The notes under the pieces are model-generated. The model was not told where the DNA came from and searched no databases. It saw only the letters and a list, made by a program, of their open reading frames with translations. 64,000 nucleotides of DNA from Prado023 sp964418695 (GTDB lineage: Bacteria > Actinomycetota > Actinomycetes > S36-B12 > CAIYMF01): positions 1-64,000 of the forward strand of contig CAYQMN010000002.1 in NCBI GenBank assembly GCA_964418695.1, written 5' to 3'. A program made the position numbers and the translations under genes. Shown here in pieces: positions 52,656-61,854 of this stretch (within the stretch, counting starts at the first letter, position 1; each line of letters starts with the position of its first letter).

Positions 52656-55600
52656 ATGGACCTCTCCGGACTTCTCGACGGTCTGCTGACCGATCCGGGC
52701 TTGCGCCGCGCGAGCCGGGCGGCCGACCGGACCGGCTCGGTCATCGCCCCCGAGCCTGGCTGGCCGTTCCTGGCCGCCGGGATGGCCCGCTCGCGCACCG
52801 TGCTGGCCGTGACGGCCACCACCCGCCAGGCCGAGGATCTGCTCGCCGCGGCCAGCTGCCTGCTGGGCCGCGACCAGGTCGGGCTGCTGCCCGCCTGGGA
52901 GACCCTGCCGCACGAGCGCCTCTCGCCCAGCTCGGACACGGTCGGCCGGCGCCTGGCCGTGCTGCGCCGGCTGGCTCACCCGTCAACCGACGACCCCACC
53001 ACCGGGCCGCTGTCCCTGGTCGCCGCCCCGGTCCGCGCGCTGCTGCAGCCGCTCGTCCTCGGCCTGGGTGACCTGGCCCCGGTCCAGCTGGGGCCCGGTG
53101 ACTCGATGGCGCCCGAGGATCTGGCCGCCGCCCTGGTCGCCATCGGCTACAGCCCGACCGACCTGGTCGAGCGGCGCGGTCAGCTCGCCGTGCGCGGCGG
53201 GATCGTCGATGTCTTCCCGCCGACCCAGGAGCATCCGGTCCGCGTCGAGTTCTGGGGCGACGAGGTCGAGGAGATCCGCTACTTCCGGGTCACCGACCAG
53301 CGCTCCCTGGAGGTCGCCCAGCACGGCCTGTGGGCGCCCGCGTGCCGCGAGCTGCTGCTCACCGAGCAGGTTCGCGAGCGCGCCCGAGCGCTGGGCCAGG
53401 CGCATCCGGAGCTGACCGAGATGTGCGAGCGGATGGCCGAGGGGATCGCCGTCGAGGGCATGGAGGCGCTGGCCCCGGTGCTCGCCGACGGCATGGAGAC
53501 CCTGGTCGAGGTGCTGCACCGCAGCGCCGGCTCCGGGCCCGACGACGACGGCGACAGTGGCACTCGGGCGCCCCTGATCCTCGTCTGCGATCCCGAGCTG
53601 GTTCGGACCCGCGCCCGCGACCTGGTCGCCACGAGCAACGAGTTCCTGGAGGCGTCCTGGCACAACGCCGCGGCCGGCAACGCCACCCCGATCGACCTGG
53701 GCACCGCGGCCTACCGCTCCCTGGCCGAGCTGGCCGAGCACGCCGACGAGCTCGGCGTCGACTGGTGGAGCGTGGGCCCGTTCGGCATCGCCGCCGGCGA
53801 GGACGACGATGCGGTCCTGCTCACCGGACCCGGCCCGGACCCGGCCACGCAGGCGCCCGCCGACGCGATCGGGCTGGACCTGACCACGGTCACCGCCTAC
53901 CGCGGCGACGGCGGCGCGCTGGCCCGCGACCTGCTCACCGAGGTGCGCGCAGGCCGCCAGGTGGTGGCGGTGACCGCCGGCGTGGGCTCGGCCCAGCGCC
54001 TCGTCGAGCAGCTCGGCGCCGCGGACGTCCCGGCCCGGCTGGCGCCCGGCGTCACCCGCTGGCCGGTGGGCACCGGGGCGGTCACGGTCACCACCGGTCG
54101 CCTGGACCGGGGCTTCGCCGCGCCGGGCATCGGGCTGACTGTCGTCACCGAGACCGACATCCGCGGCACCAAGGGCGCGAGCCGGGACACCCCGCGGATG
54201 CCCTCGCGCCGGCGCAACACCATCGACCCGCTGCAGCTCTCGCCCGGCGACTTCGTGGTCCACGAGCAGCACGGGGTCGGCCGCTACGTCGAGATGACCC
54301 AGCGCACGGTCGCCGGCGCGACCCGGGAGTACCTGGTGCTGGAGTACGCGCCGGGCAAGCGCGGCCAGCCGCCGGACCGGCTCTACGTGCCCAGCGACCA
54401 GCTGGACCAGGTGACCCGCTATGTCGGCGGCGAGGCGCCCAGCGTGCACCGCCTGGGCGGCGCGGATTGGCAGCAGGCCAAGACCCGGGCCCGGCGCGCG
54501 GTCCGCGAGATCGCCGGCGAGCTGGTCAAGCTCTACGCGGCCCGGCAGAGCGCGGTCGGCCACGCGTTCGAGCCCGACACGCCCTGGCAGCGTGAGCTGG
54601 AGGACGCCTTCGCCTACCAGGAGACGCCCGACCAGGACTCGACCATCGCCGAGGTCAAGGCCGACATGGAGAAGCCGATCCCGATGGACCGGCTGGTCTG
54701 CGGCGATGTCGGCTTCGGCAAGACCGAGATCGCGGTCCGCGCGGCGTTCAAGGCGGTGCAGGACGGCAAGCAGGTCGCGGTCCTGGTGCCGACCACGCTG
54801 CTGGTCCAGCAGCACTTCCAGACCTTCACGACCCGGTACGCGGGCTTCCCGGTGCGAGTCGCGGCGCTCTCGCGGTTCCAGACCGACAAGCAGGCCAAGG
54901 CCGTGCTCGAAGGGCTGGAGAGCGGCGCGATCGACGTGGTCATCGGCACCCACCGGCTGTTCGCCAGCCGCACCCGGTTCAAGGACCTCGGCCTGCTCAT
55001 CGTCGACGAGGAGCAGCGCTTCGGCGTGGAGCACAAGGAGCACATCAAGGCCCTGCGCACCAACGTCGACGTGCTCACGATGTCGGCCACCCCGATCCCG
55101 CGCACGCTGGAGATGGCGGTCACCGGCATCCGCGAGATGTCCACGATCCAGACCCCGCCGGAGGAGCGGCTGCCGGTGCTGACCGCGGTCACCGCCTACG
55201 ACGACCGCCAGGTGGCCGCGGCGATCCGCCGGGAGCTGCTGCGCGACGGCCAGGTGTTCTTCGTGCACAACCGGGTGAAGTCCATCGAGCGGGTGGCCAC
55301 CCGGCTGCGCGCGCTGGTCCCCGAGGCCCGGATCACCACCGCGCACGGGCAGATGAACGAGCACGCCCTGGAGAAGGTGATCGTCGACTTCTGGGAGAAG
55401 CGCTTCGACGTGCTCATCAGCACCACGATCGTCGAGTCCGGCCTGGACATCCCCAACGCCAACACCCTGATCGTGGACCGCGCCGACACGTTCGGCCTGT
55501 CCCAGCTGCATCAGCTGCGCGGCCGGGTCGGGCGTGGCCGCGAGCGGGCCTACGCCTACTTCCTGTACCCGCCGGAGAAGCCGCTGACCGAGACCGCGCA

Positions 55601-56273
55601 CGACCGGCTGGCCACGATCGCCGCGCACACCGACCTGGGCGCGGGCATGCAGGTCGCGATGAAGGATCTGGAGATCCGCGGCTCGGGCAACCTGCTGGGC
55701 GGCGAGCAGTCCGGGCACATCGCCGACGTCGGGTTCGACCTGTACGTGCGCCTGGTCGGGGAGGCGCTGGCCGAGTACCGCGGCGAGGCGGCCCGCGACG
55801 CGATCGAGGTCAAGGTCGAGCTGCCCCTCGACGCGCACATCCCGCACGAGTACGTCGCCGGCGAGCGGCTGCGCCTGGAGGCGTACCGGCGGATCGCGGC
55901 GGCCAACGACGAGGCCGCGATCGCCGAGGTCGTCGACGAGCTGCGCGACCGGTACGGCCCGCTGCCCGAGCCGGTCGCGCGCCTGATGGACGTGGCCCGG
56001 CTGCGGATCCTGGCCCGGCAGGCCGGGGTCGCCGAGATCGTGCTGGCGGGGCAGAACGTGCGGTTCGGCGGGGTGGACCTGCCCGAGTCGCGCCGGCTGC
56101 GGCTGCTGCGGCTCTACCCGGGCACCCAGGTCAAGCCGGTCACCCGCACGTTCCTGGTGCCCAGGCCACGCCCGAAGGCGATGGGCGCGCCCCCGATCAC
56201 CGACGCCGCCCTCGTAGCATGGGCCCGCGAGGTGGTGCAGTCCACCATCCTGGAACCGATCGGAGGCCGATGA
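52656..56273 (+). CDS. mfd: Transcription-repair coupling factor
   Basis: A 1205-residue ATPase that removes RNA polymerase stalled at DNA lesions and recruits UvrA. It has a UvrB-like region (~1-320 with LPAWETLPHERLSPS and RGGIVDVFPPTQEHPVRVEF), the RNA polymerase-interacting domain (~520-580; FVVHEQHGVGRYVEM), the helicase (Walker A DVGFGKTEIA near 685, DEEQ near 785, TMSATPIPRTLEMA, and SGLDIPNANTLIVDR), and a C-terminal TRCF domain. ATG 52656 is the family start. Confidence 0.97.
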   Translation: MDLSGLLDGLLTDPGLRRASRAADRTGSVIAPEPGWPFLAAGMARSRTVLAVTATTRQAEDLLAAASCLLGRDQVGLLPAWETLPHERLSPSSDTVGRRLAVLRRLAHPSTDDPTTGPLSLVAAPVRALLQPLVLGLGDLAPVQLGPGDSMAPEDLAAALVAIGYSPTDLVERRGQLAVRGGIVDVFPPTQEHPVRVEFWGDEVEEIRYFRVTDQRSLEVAQHGLWAPACRELLLTEQVRERARALGQAHPELTEMCERMAEGIAVEGMEALAPVLADGMETLVEVLHRSAGSGPDDDGDSGTRAPLILVCDPELVRTRARDLVATSNEFLEASWHNAAAGNATPIDLGTAAYRSLAELAEHADELGVDWWSVGPFGIAAGEDDDAVLLTGPGPDPATQAPADAIGLDLTTVTAYRGDGGALARDLLTEVRAGRQVVAVTAGVGSAQRLVEQLGAADVPARLAPGVTRWPVGTGAVTVTTGRLDRGFAAPGIGLTVVTETDIRGTKGASRDTPRMPSRRRNTIDPLQLSPGDFVVHEQHGVGRYVEMTQRTVAGATREYLVLEYAPGKRGQPPDRLYVPSDQLDQVTRYVGGEAPSVHRLGGADWQQAKTRARRAVREIAGELVKLYAARQSAVGHAFEPDTPWQRELEDAFAYQETPDQDSTIAEVKADMEKPIPMDRLVCGDVGFGKTEIAVRAAFKAVQDGKQVAVLVPTTLLVQQHFQTFTTRYAGFPVRVAALSRFQTDKQAKAVLEGLESGAIDVVIGTHRLFASRTRFKDLGLLIVDEEQRFGVEHKEHIKALRTNVDVLTMSATPIPRTLEMAVTGIREMSTIQTPPEERLPVLTAVTAYDDRQVAAAIRRELLRDGQVFFVHNRVKSIERVATRLRALVPEARITTAHGQMNEHALEKVIVDFWEKRFDVLISTTIVESGLDIPNANTLIVDRADTFGLSQLHQLRGRVGRGRERAYAYFLYPPEKPLTETAHDRLATIAAHTDLGAGMQVAMKDLEIRGSGNLLGGEQSGHIADVGFDLYVRLVGEALAEYRGEAARDAIEVKVELPLDAHIPHEYVAGERLRLEAYRRIAAANDEAAIAEVVDELRDRYGPLPEPVARLMDVARLRILARQAGVAEIVLAGQNVRFGGVDLPESRRLRLLRLYPGTQVKPVTRTFLVPRPRPKAMGAPPITDAALVAWAREVVQSTILEPIGGR

Positions 56274-56899
56274 TGGGTGCGCGCACGGTGGCGGTGCTGG
56301 GTCTGGCGGCCCTGACGCTGGCGGGCTGCTCGTCGGTCATCGCCGAGCGGGCTGGCGACGCCGCGCACAGCGACCTGTTCGCCGTGAGCCAGGCCGAGGT
56401 CGACGCCGAGGTCCGGGCGTTCCTGATCGAGACCCAGCAGGACCCGGGCTCGCCCCCGCCCGGGCTGGCCACCGCCACCACGCAGCGCCTGCTGTCCACG
56501 GACCTGATGGGCGCCCGCGCCGCGCAGCTGGGCGTCGAGGTCACGCAGGCCCAGGTGGACGAGGGCCGGGCCCAGTTCGTCGAGCAGTTCGGCGGCGAGG
56601 AGGGGCTGACCCAGGCGGCTCAGGGCAGCGGCATCCCGGCCGGCTCGCTGAACACCTTCATCCACACCAATCTGCTGTTCGACGCGATCGGGGCGAAGCT
56701 CACCGGCCAGACCGACGCCGCCACCATCCGGACGGCCGCGGCGGCGGATCTGGCCACGTTCTCCGAGGAGATCGGCCTGGCGGTCGCCCCGCGCTACGGC
56801 ACCTGGAGCGCGCAGGCCCTGCAGATCGGCGACGGAACGCCGGTCACCCAGGCGGCTCCGAGCGCGGCGGCCACGCCGGCCGACGCCGCTACCCCGTAG
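56270..56899 (+). CDS. SurA-like N-terminal domain lipoprotein
   Basis: A 209-residue exported protein: a lipoprotein signal with LAGC lipobox (cysteine about residue 19), then a helical chaperone-like domain typical of SurA N-termini. ATG 56270 overlaps the mfd stop (ATGA) and has GGAGG upstream. The last ~25 residues are Ala/Pro/Thr-rich. It lies between mfd and mazG, a place where actinobacteria commonly have such a gene. A foldase role is inference; no PPIase domain is seen. Confidence 0.82.
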   Translation: MMGARTVAVLGLAALTLAGCSSVIAERAGDAAHSDLFAVSQAEVDAEVRAFLIETQQDPGSPPPGLATATTQRLLSTDLMGARAAQLGVEVTQAQVDEGRAQFVEQFGGEEGLTQAAQGSGIPAGSLNTFIHTNLLFDAIGAKLTGQTDAATIRTAAAADLATFSEEIGLAVAPRYGTWSAQALQIGDGTPVTQAAPSAAATPADAATP

Positions 56900-56901
56900 C
56901 G

Positions 56902-56991
56902 GTGCCGGACAACCAGGCCGTGCCGGGCAACCGGGCCGTGCCGGGCAACCGGGCCGTGCCGGACGTCCAGGCCGTGCCGGGCAACCGGGCC
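56902..56991 (+). repeat. 18-bp tandem repeat at the start of mazG, five units
   Basis: Five units of the form GTGCCGGGCAACCGGGCC (two variant), each encoding V-P-G-N-R-A or a variant and each beginning with a possible GTG start. Units 2, 3 and 5 are identical. Confidence 0.9.
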
Positions 56992-57726
56992 CTCCCGGCG
57001 CCGACCGGCGGCCCGCTGCTGGAGCTGATCGCGGTCATGGACCGGCTGCGCTCGCCCGGCGGCTGCCCGTGGGACGCCGAGCAGACCCACGAGTCACTGG
57101 TCACCTACCTGACCGAGGAGGCCTACGAGGCCGTCGAGGCGATCGAGACCGACGACCGCGCGGCGATGCGCGAGGAGCTCGGCGACGTGCTCCTGCAGGT
57201 CATGTTCCACTCCCGCATCGCCCAGGAGCACCCGACCGACCCGTGGTCGGTCGACGACGTGGCCGCCGGCATCGCGGCCAAGCTGATCGCCCGTCACCCG
57301 CACGTCTTCGCCGACGAGACCGCCGACACCGCGGCGCATGTCGAGTCCGTGTGGCTGGCCCGCAAGCTCGCCGAGAAGCAGCGCGAGTCGGTGCTGGACG
57401 GCATCCCGGCCGGTCTGCCGGCGCTGGTGCTCGCGGCCAAGATGCACTCGCGCGCCTCCCACGGCGGGATCGAGGCGCCGATGGCCGACGCCCCGGCCGC
57501 GCGGGCCGCCGCGACGGCACTGGCCGCAGTCGGTCCCGAGGGCGTCGGCGAGCTGCTGCTAGCGCTGGTCGAGGCGTCGCAGGCCCACGGGGTCGACCCG
57601 GAGTCGGCGCTGCGAGGCGCCCTGCGTGGCTACGCCGACCGCGTGCGCGCGGCGGAGACGGGCAGCGTGCGCGTCGCCGGGACCGACGCCGAGACCGAGC
57701 CCGCCGCGCAGCCCGCTCGGGACTGA
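56902..57726 (+). CDS. mazG: Nucleoside triphosphate pyrophosphohydrolase MazG
   Basis: A protein of up to 274 residues hydrolysing NTPs/dNTPs, including mutagenic ones. The core starts near residue 42: LRSPGGCPWDAEQTHESL, the E-x-x-E-x12-E-x-x-D metal motif in EEAYEAVEAIETDD and EELGDVLLQ, then the second helical half to RVRAAE. The first ~30 residues come from an 18-bp tandem repeat; each unit starts with GTG, so GTG 56902, 56920, 56938, 56956 and 56974 all could initiate. Which is used cannot be decided. Confidence 0.9.
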   Translation: MPDNQAVPGNRAVPGNRAVPDVQAVPGNRALPAPTGGPLLELIAVMDRLRSPGGCPWDAEQTHESLVTYLTEEAYEAVEAIETDDRAAMREELGDVLLQVMFHSRIAQEHPTDPWSVDDVAAGIAAKLIARHPHVFADETADTAAHVESVWLARKLAEKQRESVLDGIPAGLPALVLAAKMHSRASHGGIEAPMADAPAARAAATALAAVGPEGVGELLLALVEASQAHGVDPESALRGALRGYADRVRAAETGSVRVAGTDAETEPAAQPARD

Positions 57727-57766
57727 CGCGCTGCTCGCTCAGCAGGAGCGTCACCGGGCTGATCGC

Positions 57767-57772
57767 TAGTCT
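57767..57772 (+). promoter_or_regulatory. -10 box for eno
   Basis: TAGTCT lies 67 bases before the eno start; a -35 is not clear. A GGGAG ribosome site (57828-57832) follows. Confidence 0.45.
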
Positions 57773-57839
57773 GGCGGCCAGTGCGTGCGCGCTGCCCCGG
57801 CGCTGCCCGCCGCCGCAACCAACCCGATGGGAGCATCCT

Positions 57840-59150
57840 GTGGCAAGTATCGACAGCGTGATCGCGCGCCAGATCCTGGATTCGCGCGGTAACCCCACCC
57901 TCGAGGTCGAGATCGAGCTCGAGGACGGTGCCCAGGGCCGGGCAGCCGTGCCATCGGGCGCCTCGACCGGCGCCTTCGAGGCCTACGAGCTGCGCGACGG
58001 GGACAAGTCGGCGTACCTCGGCAAGGGCGTGCTCAAGGCCGTGGCCAACGTCGAGGACGAGATCGCCCCGGCGATCCTGGGCTTCGACGCCGCCGAGCAG
58101 CGGCTCATCGACCAGACGATGATCGACCTGGACGGCACCCCCAACAAGGAGCGTCTGGGCGCCAACGCCATCCTTGGCGTCTCGCTGGCCGTGGCCAAGG
58201 CCGCCGCCGAGTCCGCCGGGCTGCCGCTGTTCCACTACGTCGGCGGGCCGAACGCCTACGTGCTGCCGGTGCCGATGATGAACATCATCAACGGCGGCTC
58301 GCACGCGGACTCCGACGTCGACATGCAGGAGTTCATGATCGCCCCGATCGGCGCGGACACCTTCGCCGACGCCCTGCGCAAGGGCGCCGAGGTCTACCAC
58401 GCGCTCAAGGGCGTGCTGAAGTCCAAGGGCTACGCGACCGGCCTGGGCGACGAGGGCGGCTTCGCCCCGAACCTGCCCAGCAACCGCGCCGCCCTGGAGC
58501 TGATCGTGGAGGCCATCGAGTCCGCGGGGTTCACCCCGGGCACCGACATCGCGCTGGCGATGGACGTGGCGGCCCAGGAGTTCTACGGACGAGCGCTGAA
58601 GGGCTCCGGTGAGGTCGCCCCCAACGAGTACTTCGTCGAGGGCAAGGCCAAGTCGACCGACGACATGATCGCCTACTACGAGGGCCTGGTCGCGGACTTC
58701 CCGATCGTCTCCATCGAGGACCCGCTGGGCGAGGACGAGTGGGCCGACTGGACCGCCATCACCGCGGCCATCGGCGACAAGGTGCAGATCGTCGGCGACG
58801 ACCACTACGTCACCAACACCAGCCGCATCCTGCGCGGCATCAAGGAGAAGACCGCCAACGCGCTGCTGGTCAAGGTGAACCAGATCGGGTCGCTGACCGA
58901 GACCGCCGAGGCGGTCGAGGCCGCGCACCGGGCCGGGTTCAAGACGATGATGAGCCACCGCTCGGGCGAGACCGAGGACGCCACGATCGCCGACCTCGCG
59001 GTCGCGTTCAACTGCGGCCAGATCAAGTCCGGCGCCCCGGCCCGCACCGACCGCGTCGCCAAGTACAACCAGCTGCTGCGCATCGAGGATCTCCTCGACG
59101 ACGCGGCTCGCTACGCCGGCGCCTCGGCGTTCCCGAGGTTCTCCGCCTGA
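57840..59150 (+). CDS. eno: Enolase
   Basis: A 436-residue glycolytic enzyme converting 2-phosphoglycerate to PEP. ARQILDSRGNPTLEVE, PSGASTGAFEA, NIINGGSHADSDVDMQEFM, GLGDEGGFAPNL, the Mg ligands in AMDVAAQEF and SIEDPLGEDEW, the catalytic Lys in LLVKVNQIG and SHRSGETEDATIADLA are intact. GTG 57840 has GGGAG upstream. It precedes a septum-formation gene, as in most actinobacteria. Confidence 0.97.
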   Translation: MASIDSVIARQILDSRGNPTLEVEIELEDGAQGRAAVPSGASTGAFEAYELRDGDKSAYLGKGVLKAVANVEDEIAPAILGFDAAEQRLIDQTMIDLDGTPNKERLGANAILGVSLAVAKAAAESAGLPLFHYVGGPNAYVLPVPMMNIINGGSHADSDVDMQEFMIAPIGADTFADALRKGAEVYHALKGVLKSKGYATGLGDEGGFAPNLPSNRAALELIVEAIESAGFTPGTDIALAMDVAAQEFYGRALKGSGEVAPNEYFVEGKAKSTDDMIAYYEGLVADFPIVSIEDPLGEDEWADWTAITAAIGDKVQIVGDDHYVTNTSRILRGIKEKTANALLVKVNQIGSLTETAEAVEAAHRAGFKTMMSHRSGETEDATIADLAVAFNCGQIKSGAPARTDRVAKYNQLLRIEDLLDDAARYAGASAFPRFSA

Positions 59151-59160
59151 CCGTGGGAGG

Positions 59161-59757
59161 ATGGGCGGCATGCTCGGCCGCCCATCCTCTCCCCTCGGCG
59201 ACGTCACCGGCGACGCCACCGGTGACGCAGCGGGGAACGGCGCCAGCGACGGCGTCAAGGAGGCCGGCACGGTGGGGCGGTTCGCCGCCCGCCGGGCGCG
59301 TCGCGCCGACACCGGACGCCCTGTGCTCTCCGCCCGTGCGGGCGCGGCACTGGGCGTCTTCATCGTTCTCCTGGCGATCCTGGCGATCCCGTTCAAGGAG
59401 TGGGTCTCCCAGCGGGCCCGGATCGCCGAGCTGGAGTCCCAGCTCGCCTGGCACACCGATCGGATGGACCACCTGCAGGAGACGGTCGACCGCTGGAAGG
59501 ACCCTGCGTACGTGGAGGCCCAGGCGCGCACCCGGCTGCACTTCGTGAAGCCCGGCGAGGTCGGCTACGTGCTGCTGACCGACGGCTCGACCAGTGCCGC
59601 TGCGGAGCCCGAAACCCGGCCGCTGGTCCAGGCCCCGTCGGGTCGGCCGTGGTGGAGCGCGATCTGGACGACGGTGGAGCTCACCGACGAGGGATCGGCC
59701 GACAGCGCCCCGCAGGCGCCCCCGGAGGCTGAGCCCGCGCAGAGCTACGACCAGTGA
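59161..59757 (+). CDS. Septum formation initiator family protein (FtsB/DivIC-like)
   Basis: A 198-residue single-pass membrane protein. The N-terminal ~55 residues are disordered and cytosolic; the membrane segment is LGVFIVLLAILAIPF (~64-78), followed by a coiled coil (RARIAELESQLAWHTDRMDHL) and the motif DPAYVEAQARTRLHFVKPGE, typical of the actinobacterial family. It would link FtsL and FtsQ in the divisome. ATG 59161 is used; ATG at codon 4 is possible. The DUF501 gene overlaps its end. Confidence 0.88.
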   Translation: MGGMLGRPSSPLGDVTGDATGDAAGNGASDGVKEAGTVGRFAARRARRADTGRPVLSARAGAALGVFIVLLAILAIPFKEWVSQRARIAELESQLAWHTDRMDHLQETVDRWKDPAYVEAQARTRLHFVKPGEVGYVLLTDGSTSAAAEPETRPLVQAPSGRPWWSAIWTTVELTDEGSADSAPQAPPEAEPAQSYDQ

Positions 59758-60281
59758 CCGGGCAGGTGGGCGCGGACGACCTCGCGGCGGTCACCGCGCA
59801 GCTGGGCCGGCCGGTCCGCGCGGTCGACGCGGTCGCCCACCGCTGTGGCTGCGGGCGCCCGGACGTGGTGCGCACCCGGCCCGCCCTGCCCGACGGGACC
59901 CCGTTCCCCACGCTCTACTACCTGACCTGCCCGCGGGCGACCGGCGCGGTCAGCACGCTGGAGTCCGAGGGCGTCATGCGCACGATGGCCGCCCGGCTGG
60001 CCGACGAGCCCGACCTGGCCGAAGCCCATCGGGCCGCGCACGAGGCGTACCTGACCGAGCGCGCGGCGCTGGGTCAGGTGGAGCGGATCGCCGGGATCAG
60101 CGCGGGCGGGATGCCCGACCGGGTCAAGTGCCTGCACGTCCTGGCCGCGCACGCCCTGGGTGCCGGGCGGGGCGTCAACCGGCTCGGCGACGAGGCGCTC
60201 GACGAGCTGCGGGCGCGGGGGATCGTCCCCGAGACCGCGTGGGGCGGCGCGGCCGCGGGCTGCCTGGCCGACCGGACGTGA
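59754..60281 (+). CDS. DUF501 domain-containing protein
   Basis: A 175-residue cytosolic protein with RCGCGRPDVVRTRPALPDGTPFPTLYYLTCP (a Cys-rich beta core), a middle helical region and GMPDRVKCLHVLAAHALGAG near the end, the DUF501 pattern. Function is unknown. It sits between the septum gene and ppx with four-base overlaps on both sides (GTGA), as in other actinobacteria (Rv1025). Confidence 0.92.
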   Translation: MTGQVGADDLAAVTAQLGRPVRAVDAVAHRCGCGRPDVVRTRPALPDGTPFPTLYYLTCPRATGAVSTLESEGVMRTMAARLADEPDLAEAHRAAHEAYLTERAALGQVERIAGISAGGMPDRVKCLHVLAAHALGAGRGVNRLGDEALDELRARGIVPETAWGGAAAGCLADRT

Positions 60282-61231
60282 GCTCGGTGCGGACCGCGGC
60301 TGTCGACTGCGGCACCAACTCGATCCGCCTGCTGATCGCCGACGTCGACCTGCACACCGGCGCTGCGACCGACGTCGTGCGCACGCTGCGCATCGTGCGG
60401 TTGGGGGAGGGAGTGGACGCGACCGGGCGGTTCGCCCCGGCCGCGCTGGAGCGGACGCTGGGCGCATGCCGCGAGTACGCCGGGCTGCTGGCCCAGGCGG
60501 GTCACCCGCCGCTGCGGTTCGTGGCCACGTCGGCATCGCGGGACGCGAGCAACCGCGACGTGCTCGTCGACGGCGTGCGCGATCTGCTCGGCGTCACCCC
60601 GGAGGTGATCTCCGGGGTCGAGGAGGCCGCCCTGTCCTTCCAGGGGGCGACCCGCGGTCTGCCGGCCGGGCTGCCCGGGCCGTTCCTGGTGGTGGACATC
60701 GGCGGTGGGTCCACCGAGTTCGTGCTGGGCACGTCGTCGGTGGCGCATCGGGTCAGCGTGGACATCGGCTGCGTGCGGATGACCGAACGCCACCTGCGCG
60801 GTGATCCGCCCACCTCCGACGAGGTCGCCGGGGCCACCGCGGACATCGACGCGGCGATCGCCCGGGCCGGCGCCGAGGTGCCGCTGGACGGCGTCGGCAC
60901 GCTGGTCGGCCTGGCCGGCTCGGTCACCACGGTGGCGGCGCTGGCGATGCAGCTGCGCGAGTACGACGCCGGCGTGCTGCACCACAGCCGGATCGCGGCG
61001 GCCGACGTGCGCCGGATCAGCCAGCGGCTGCTGGCGATGACTGCCCGGCAGCGGGCCGACGAGCCCGCGATGGTGCCCGGCCGGCAGGACGTGATCGGTG
61101 CCGGGGCGCTGATCCTTCGCCGGATCGTCGATCGGGTCGGCGTCCCCGAGGTGCTGGTCAGCGAGCACGACATCCTCGACGGCGTCGCACATCGGCTGGC
61201 CGGGCAGACCCGGTCCGGGACGGGACAGTAG
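60278..61231 (+). CDS. ppx: Exopolyphosphatase / guanosine pentaphosphatase (Ppx/GppA)
   Basis: A 317-residue member of the actin-like ATPase fold. VDCGTNSIRLLIADV is the first phosphate loop, VVDIGGGSTEFVLG the second, SGVEEAALSFQG lies between, and LAGSVTTVAAL and EHDILDGVA follow. It removes phosphates from polyphosphate or pppGpp. It is short, like the mycobacterial Rv1026 type without C-terminal HD domain. GTG 60278 overlaps the DUF501 stop. Confidence 0.94.
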   Translation: MSSVRTAAVDCGTNSIRLLIADVDLHTGAATDVVRTLRIVRLGEGVDATGRFAPAALERTLGACREYAGLLAQAGHPPLRFVATSASRDASNRDVLVDGVRDLLGVTPEVISGVEEAALSFQGATRGLPAGLPGPFLVVDIGGGSTEFVLGTSSVAHRVSVDIGCVRMTERHLRGDPPTSDEVAGATADIDAAIARAGAEVPLDGVGTLVGLAGSVTTVAALAMQLREYDAGVLHHSRIAAADVRRISQRLLAMTARQRADEPAMVPGRQDVIGAGALILRRIVDRVGVPEVLVSEHDILDGVAHRLAGQTRSGTGQ

Positions 61232-61325
61232 CCGGGCGCAACTGCCCGTCAGGTACGCCCCGTCAGGGCGGTCAGGAGTATGCAGACCGTCCGGTGGTCC
61301 GATTCCCCGGGCTAGGGTTGCCGCC

Positions 61326-61844
61326 ATGACCAGCCTCGCCGTCACCGTCATCGGCCGCGACCGGCCCGGGATCATCGCCGAGGTGACCGCCGTCGTCGCC
61401 AGCCTCGGCGGCAATCTCGAGGACTCCTCGATGACCCTGCTGCGTGGGCACTTCGCGTGGATGCTGGTGGCCGATGTGAGCGCCTCGGCCGACGAGCTCA
61501 GCGCGCGGCTGGAGTCGCTGCGCGCCGACGGTCTGGTCGTCTCGGTGCTGCCGGTGGCCGCCGACCAGCCGTACGGGCACGACCTGCTGCCCTACGTCCT
61601 GAGCGTGCACGGTGCCGACCGCCCCGGCATCGTCGCCGCGGTCACCGCCACGCTGGCCCGGCACCGCGGGAACATCACCGACCTCTCGACGCGGCTGGGG
61701 GCCCGAGGGCTGTACGTGCTGGTGGCCGAGGCGAGCCTGCCGCGCGACGCCGACGTCGCGGCCCTGACCGGCGAGCTGGCCGGGGCCGCGCGGGACCTCG
61801 GCGTGGACGTCCGGCTGCGCCCGGCCGAGTCCGACACCCTGTAG
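61326..61844 (+). CDS. Tandem ACT-domain protein (GcvR-like)
   Basis: A 172-residue protein made of two ACT domains: LAVTVIGRDRPGIIAEVTAVV and, from about residue 90, YVLSVHGADRPGIVAAVTATL. Each domain has the DRPGI motif that binds amino acids. The layout resembles GcvR, a regulator of glycine cleavage, but no target is known here. ATG 61326 lies eight bases after a TAGGGT -10 box (61312-61317). Confidence 0.87.
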   Translation: MTSLAVTVIGRDRPGIIAEVTAVVASLGGNLEDSSMTLLRGHFAWMLVADVSASADELSARLESLRADGLVVSVLPVAADQPYGHDLLPYVLSVHGADRPGIVAAVTATLARHRGNITDLSTRLGARGLYVLVAEASLPRDADVAALTGELAGAARDLGVDVRLRPAESDTL

Positions 61845-61854
61845 GCCGCGCCCG

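Noticed and set aside
52983..55847. A 954-codon open frame on the minus strand
   Set aside because: It is antisense to mfd, has no recognisable domain and a Gly/Arg/Asp/Val composition typical of shadow frames in GC-rich DNA.
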